Below, one piece after another: positions 63,960 through 64,000 of a stretch of 64,000 nt of DNA. Source of the stretch: an uncultured Stenotrophomonas sp. (GTDB lineage: Bacteria > Pseudomonadota > Gammaproteobacteria > Xanthomonadales > Xanthomonadaceae); NCBI RefSeq assembly GCF_945952405.1, contig NZ_CAMFIA010000013.1, forward strand, positions 1 through 64,000, read 5' to 3'. Every line of letters starts with the position of its first letter. Positions within the stretch are counted from its first letter, which is position 1. The notes below the pieces were generated by a model. That model worked only from the letters and a program-made list of their open reading frames with translations, was not told the origin of the DNA and ran no database searches. The position numbers were made by a program, and so were the translations under genes.

Positions 63960-64000
63960 GCCCGCCTGTTGGTCGACCCCGGAAACGCAGGTCGTGTGTA

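Overview
The window is a GC-rich (mostly about 65-68% by eye) chromosomal segment of a Stenotrophomonas, most likely of the S. maltophilia complex. Three things point there: many GTAG-flanked palindromes of the SMAG (Stenotrophomonas maltophilia GTAG) REP family; xanthomonad gene orders such as guaB-lipoprotein-guaA, ndk-rlmN-pilF-rodZ-yfgM-bamB-der and rpsA-ihfB-lapA-lapB-wecA/capD-galU; and an effector ending in a XVIPCD-like domain, the secretion signal of the xanthomonad antibacterial type IV secretion system. The first 48 bases are not genomic: they read as an Illumina Nextera P5/i5/transposon adapter, so the left end is a contig edge.

Layout. 49-494 is the 3' part of a metallo-beta-lactamase-fold hydrolase. 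526-6533 is an accessory island of lower GC. It holds an immunity remnant, two immunity genes each followed by a truncated zeta-kinase toxin, and a third immunity gene coupled to a full 1056-residue zeta-kinase effector. SMAG dimers sit at the module borders. This is the most novel part of the window. 6582-9780 is a secreted F5/8C plus six-hairpin glycosidase-like protein behind a LacI-type operator. 9755-20440 is a minus-strand operon (TonB receptor, FMN reductase, DUF3088, two flavin monooxygenases, M20 deacylase, GNAT, fused ABC permease-ATPase, binding protein) that resembles the Bacillus yxe/ytm/sna modules for S-substituted cysteines. A GlxA/AraC regulator diverges from it.

21758-36105 is mixed: a hybrid histidine kinase, oleate hydratase, two GNAT/SRPBCC/ArsR groups, an alpha/beta hydrolase, membrane proteins, hydroxybutyrate dehydrogenase, an M1-like peptidase, a lipoprotein, a solitary 5'(3')-nucleotidase-like HAD gene in a lower-GC patch, and a probable DJ-1/PfpI remnant. 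36346-51258 is housekeeping, all on the minus strand: guaA, guaB, folD, a Kef-type antiporter, rhodanese-MoeB, der, bamB, yfgM, rodZ-like, pilF, rlmN, ndk. 51583-55955 is a TetR regulator with a PsrA-like operator driving a FadN-type/thiolase beta-oxidation pair. 55956-56491 holds two large, complex inverted-repeat elements. 56492-63901 is the envelope and translation block galU, capD-like, wecA-like, lapB, lapA, ihfB, rpsA.

No tRNA, rRNA, CRISPR array, IS transposase or integrase was seen. All assignments rest on reading motifs and gene context; no database search was run.
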